Below are positions 6,377-7,260 of a DNA stretch of 7,260 bases, one piece after another (positions within the stretch are counted from its first letter, which is position 1; every line of letters starts with the position of its first letter). Below the pieces are notes generated by a model. That model was not told the DNA's origin. It saw nothing but the letters and a program-made list of their open reading frames with translations, and did no database searches. Source of the DNA: Halovenus sp. (GTDB taxonomy: Archaea; Halobacteriota; Halobacteria; Halobacteriales; Haloarculaceae); contig JAQCNG010000010.1 of assembly GCA_028275145.1 (NCBI GenBank), positions 1 through 7,260 of the forward strand, in the 5' to 3' direction. Position numbers and translations under genes: made by a program.

Positions 6377-7260
6377 ATGGGCGAGCGCTCTCCGGCGAGC
6401 GAGACGATGAGCGAGCGGGTCGGAGAGAGCACACTCAAGATGTGGCTACTCGTGCGGGTGAACCGGTGGGTGCTCACCGCAGTCGTGTTGCTGTGTTCGT
6501 TTCTCGTGTTCGTCGCACTCAGCCGACTTGAGTTCGGGTCTGTCCGGGAGATTGCGCGGACCCAGAACGGTCTCAGATACCTCTTCTCGTCGTTGATCGG
6601 CGGGATAATCACAGGGACAGCGATCGTGATCACGATCAATCAACTGGTCCTGGCACAGGAACTGGGTGCGGTGGGCGACCAGCGAGACCGTATGGAGGCC
6701 GCGATGCAGTTCCGGAAGGACGTGGAGAACTCGGTGGGCATGGAGACGAGTCCGCCGGAACCGCATCTCTTTCTCGCTGAACTGCTGGGCGGCATCGAGA
6801 AACAGGCCGACAGACTTCGGGAGACTGCTGCGGGCGAACCCGACAGGGAACTGGAACGGAAGATCACCGAGTACGTCGAGGGTCTGACGGACAACATCAC
6901 ACCGGTCAGGTCGGCGCTCGAGCAGTCCCAGTTCGGGACGTTCGACGTTATCTGGAACACACTGCGGTTCAACTACTCCCTGAAAATCCACCGCGCCAGA
7001 CAGATCCGCGACGGGCACGCACACGCCCTGTCCGACGCCACAGTCGAGGCGTTCGACGACACCATCGAGGCGCTGGCGTTTTTCGCGCCCGCCCGTGAGC
7101 ACTTCAAGACGCTGTACTTCCAGTGGGAACTCATCAGTCTCTCGCGGGCGTTGCTGTACACCTCCGTCCCGGCGTTGATTGTGATGGGCACGATGATCAC
7201 CGCCGTCGATGCCACGTCCGTGCCCGGACAGACACTGGGGGTGGACAATCTCGTGTTGCT
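6377..7260 (+). CDS. Partial haloarchaeal membrane protein of unknown function
   Basis: Open from the ATG at 6377 to the right edge (294 codons, no stop), so the C-terminus is missing. It starts MGERSPASETMSERVGES. Visible hydrophobic segments are about 31-49 (WVLTAVVLLCSFLVFVALS), 67-92 (LRYLFSSLIGGIITGTAIV and on) and 255-277 (SRALLYTSVPALIVMGTMI). Between segments two and three lies a soluble region of about 155 residues, largely helical and charged. Positive residues before segment one (K21, R27, R30) suggest a cytoplasmic N-terminus, which would put the central region in the cytoplasm too. A fourth segment probably follows beyond the edge. The frame has haloarchaeal composition throughout. 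I do not recognise a catalytic or transport motif and give no function. Met11 and Met22 are alternative starts; Met1 fits the weak upstream T-rich box. Confidence 0.8.
   Translation, partial: MGERSPASETMSERVGESTLKMWLLVRVNRWVLTAVVLLCSFLVFVALSRLEFGSVREIARTQNGLRYLFSSLIGGIITGTAIVITINQLVLAQELGAVGDQRDRMEAAMQFRKDVENSVGMETSPPEPHLFLAELLGGIEKQADRLRETAAGEPDRELERKITEYVEGLTDNITPVRSALEQSQFGTFDVIWNTLRFNYSLKIHRARQIRDGHAHALSDATVEAFDDTIEALAFFAPAREHFKTLYFQWELISLSRALLYTSVPALIVMGTMITAVDATSVPGQTLGVDNLVL

Overview
The window looks like chromosomal DNA from a halophilic archaeon (class Halobacteria). It is GC-rich, its predicted proteins are strongly acidic with Asp/Glu-rich disordered tails, and most starts have an AT-rich box about 26-28 bases upstream of the ATG, as expected for leaderless haloarchaeal transcripts. 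The tRNA does not encode its CCA end. No mobile element, CRISPR array or phage gene is visible.

Left part (1-1791): a partial leftward gene of unknown function runs off the left edge. About 200 bases away, and divergent from it, is hisE (phosphoribosyl-ATP pyrophosphatase, histidine biosynthesis). The last codons of hisE are duplicated as a 29-bp imperfect tandem repeat just after the stop. Next comes an aldo/keto reductase gene that is full length except for one in-frame TAG where a tyrosine is expected, so it is annotated as a pseudogene.

Middle (1792-5034): a tRNA-Glu(CTC) gene with its own upstream AT box, convergent with a 967-residue soluble sensor kinase. The kinase reads REC - PAS - LOV - PAS - PAS - PAS - HisKA - HATPase. 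Its second PAS unit is a blue-light-type LOV domain with the photoactive cysteine and the expected flavin contacts at exact spacing. This is the most interesting item in the window: a candidate archaeal light-responsive kinase that also carries its own receiver domain.

Right part (5035-7260): a zinc-dependent medium-chain alcohol dehydrogenase lies upstream of the kinase on the same strand, 117 bases away, and each has its own promoter-like box. Divergent from it is a partial, unrecognised membrane protein that runs off the right edge. A hairpin-forming inverted repeat sits in the shared intergenic region. The genes do not form an obvious single pathway; the kinase has no response-regulator partner or photoreceptor gene next to it in the window.
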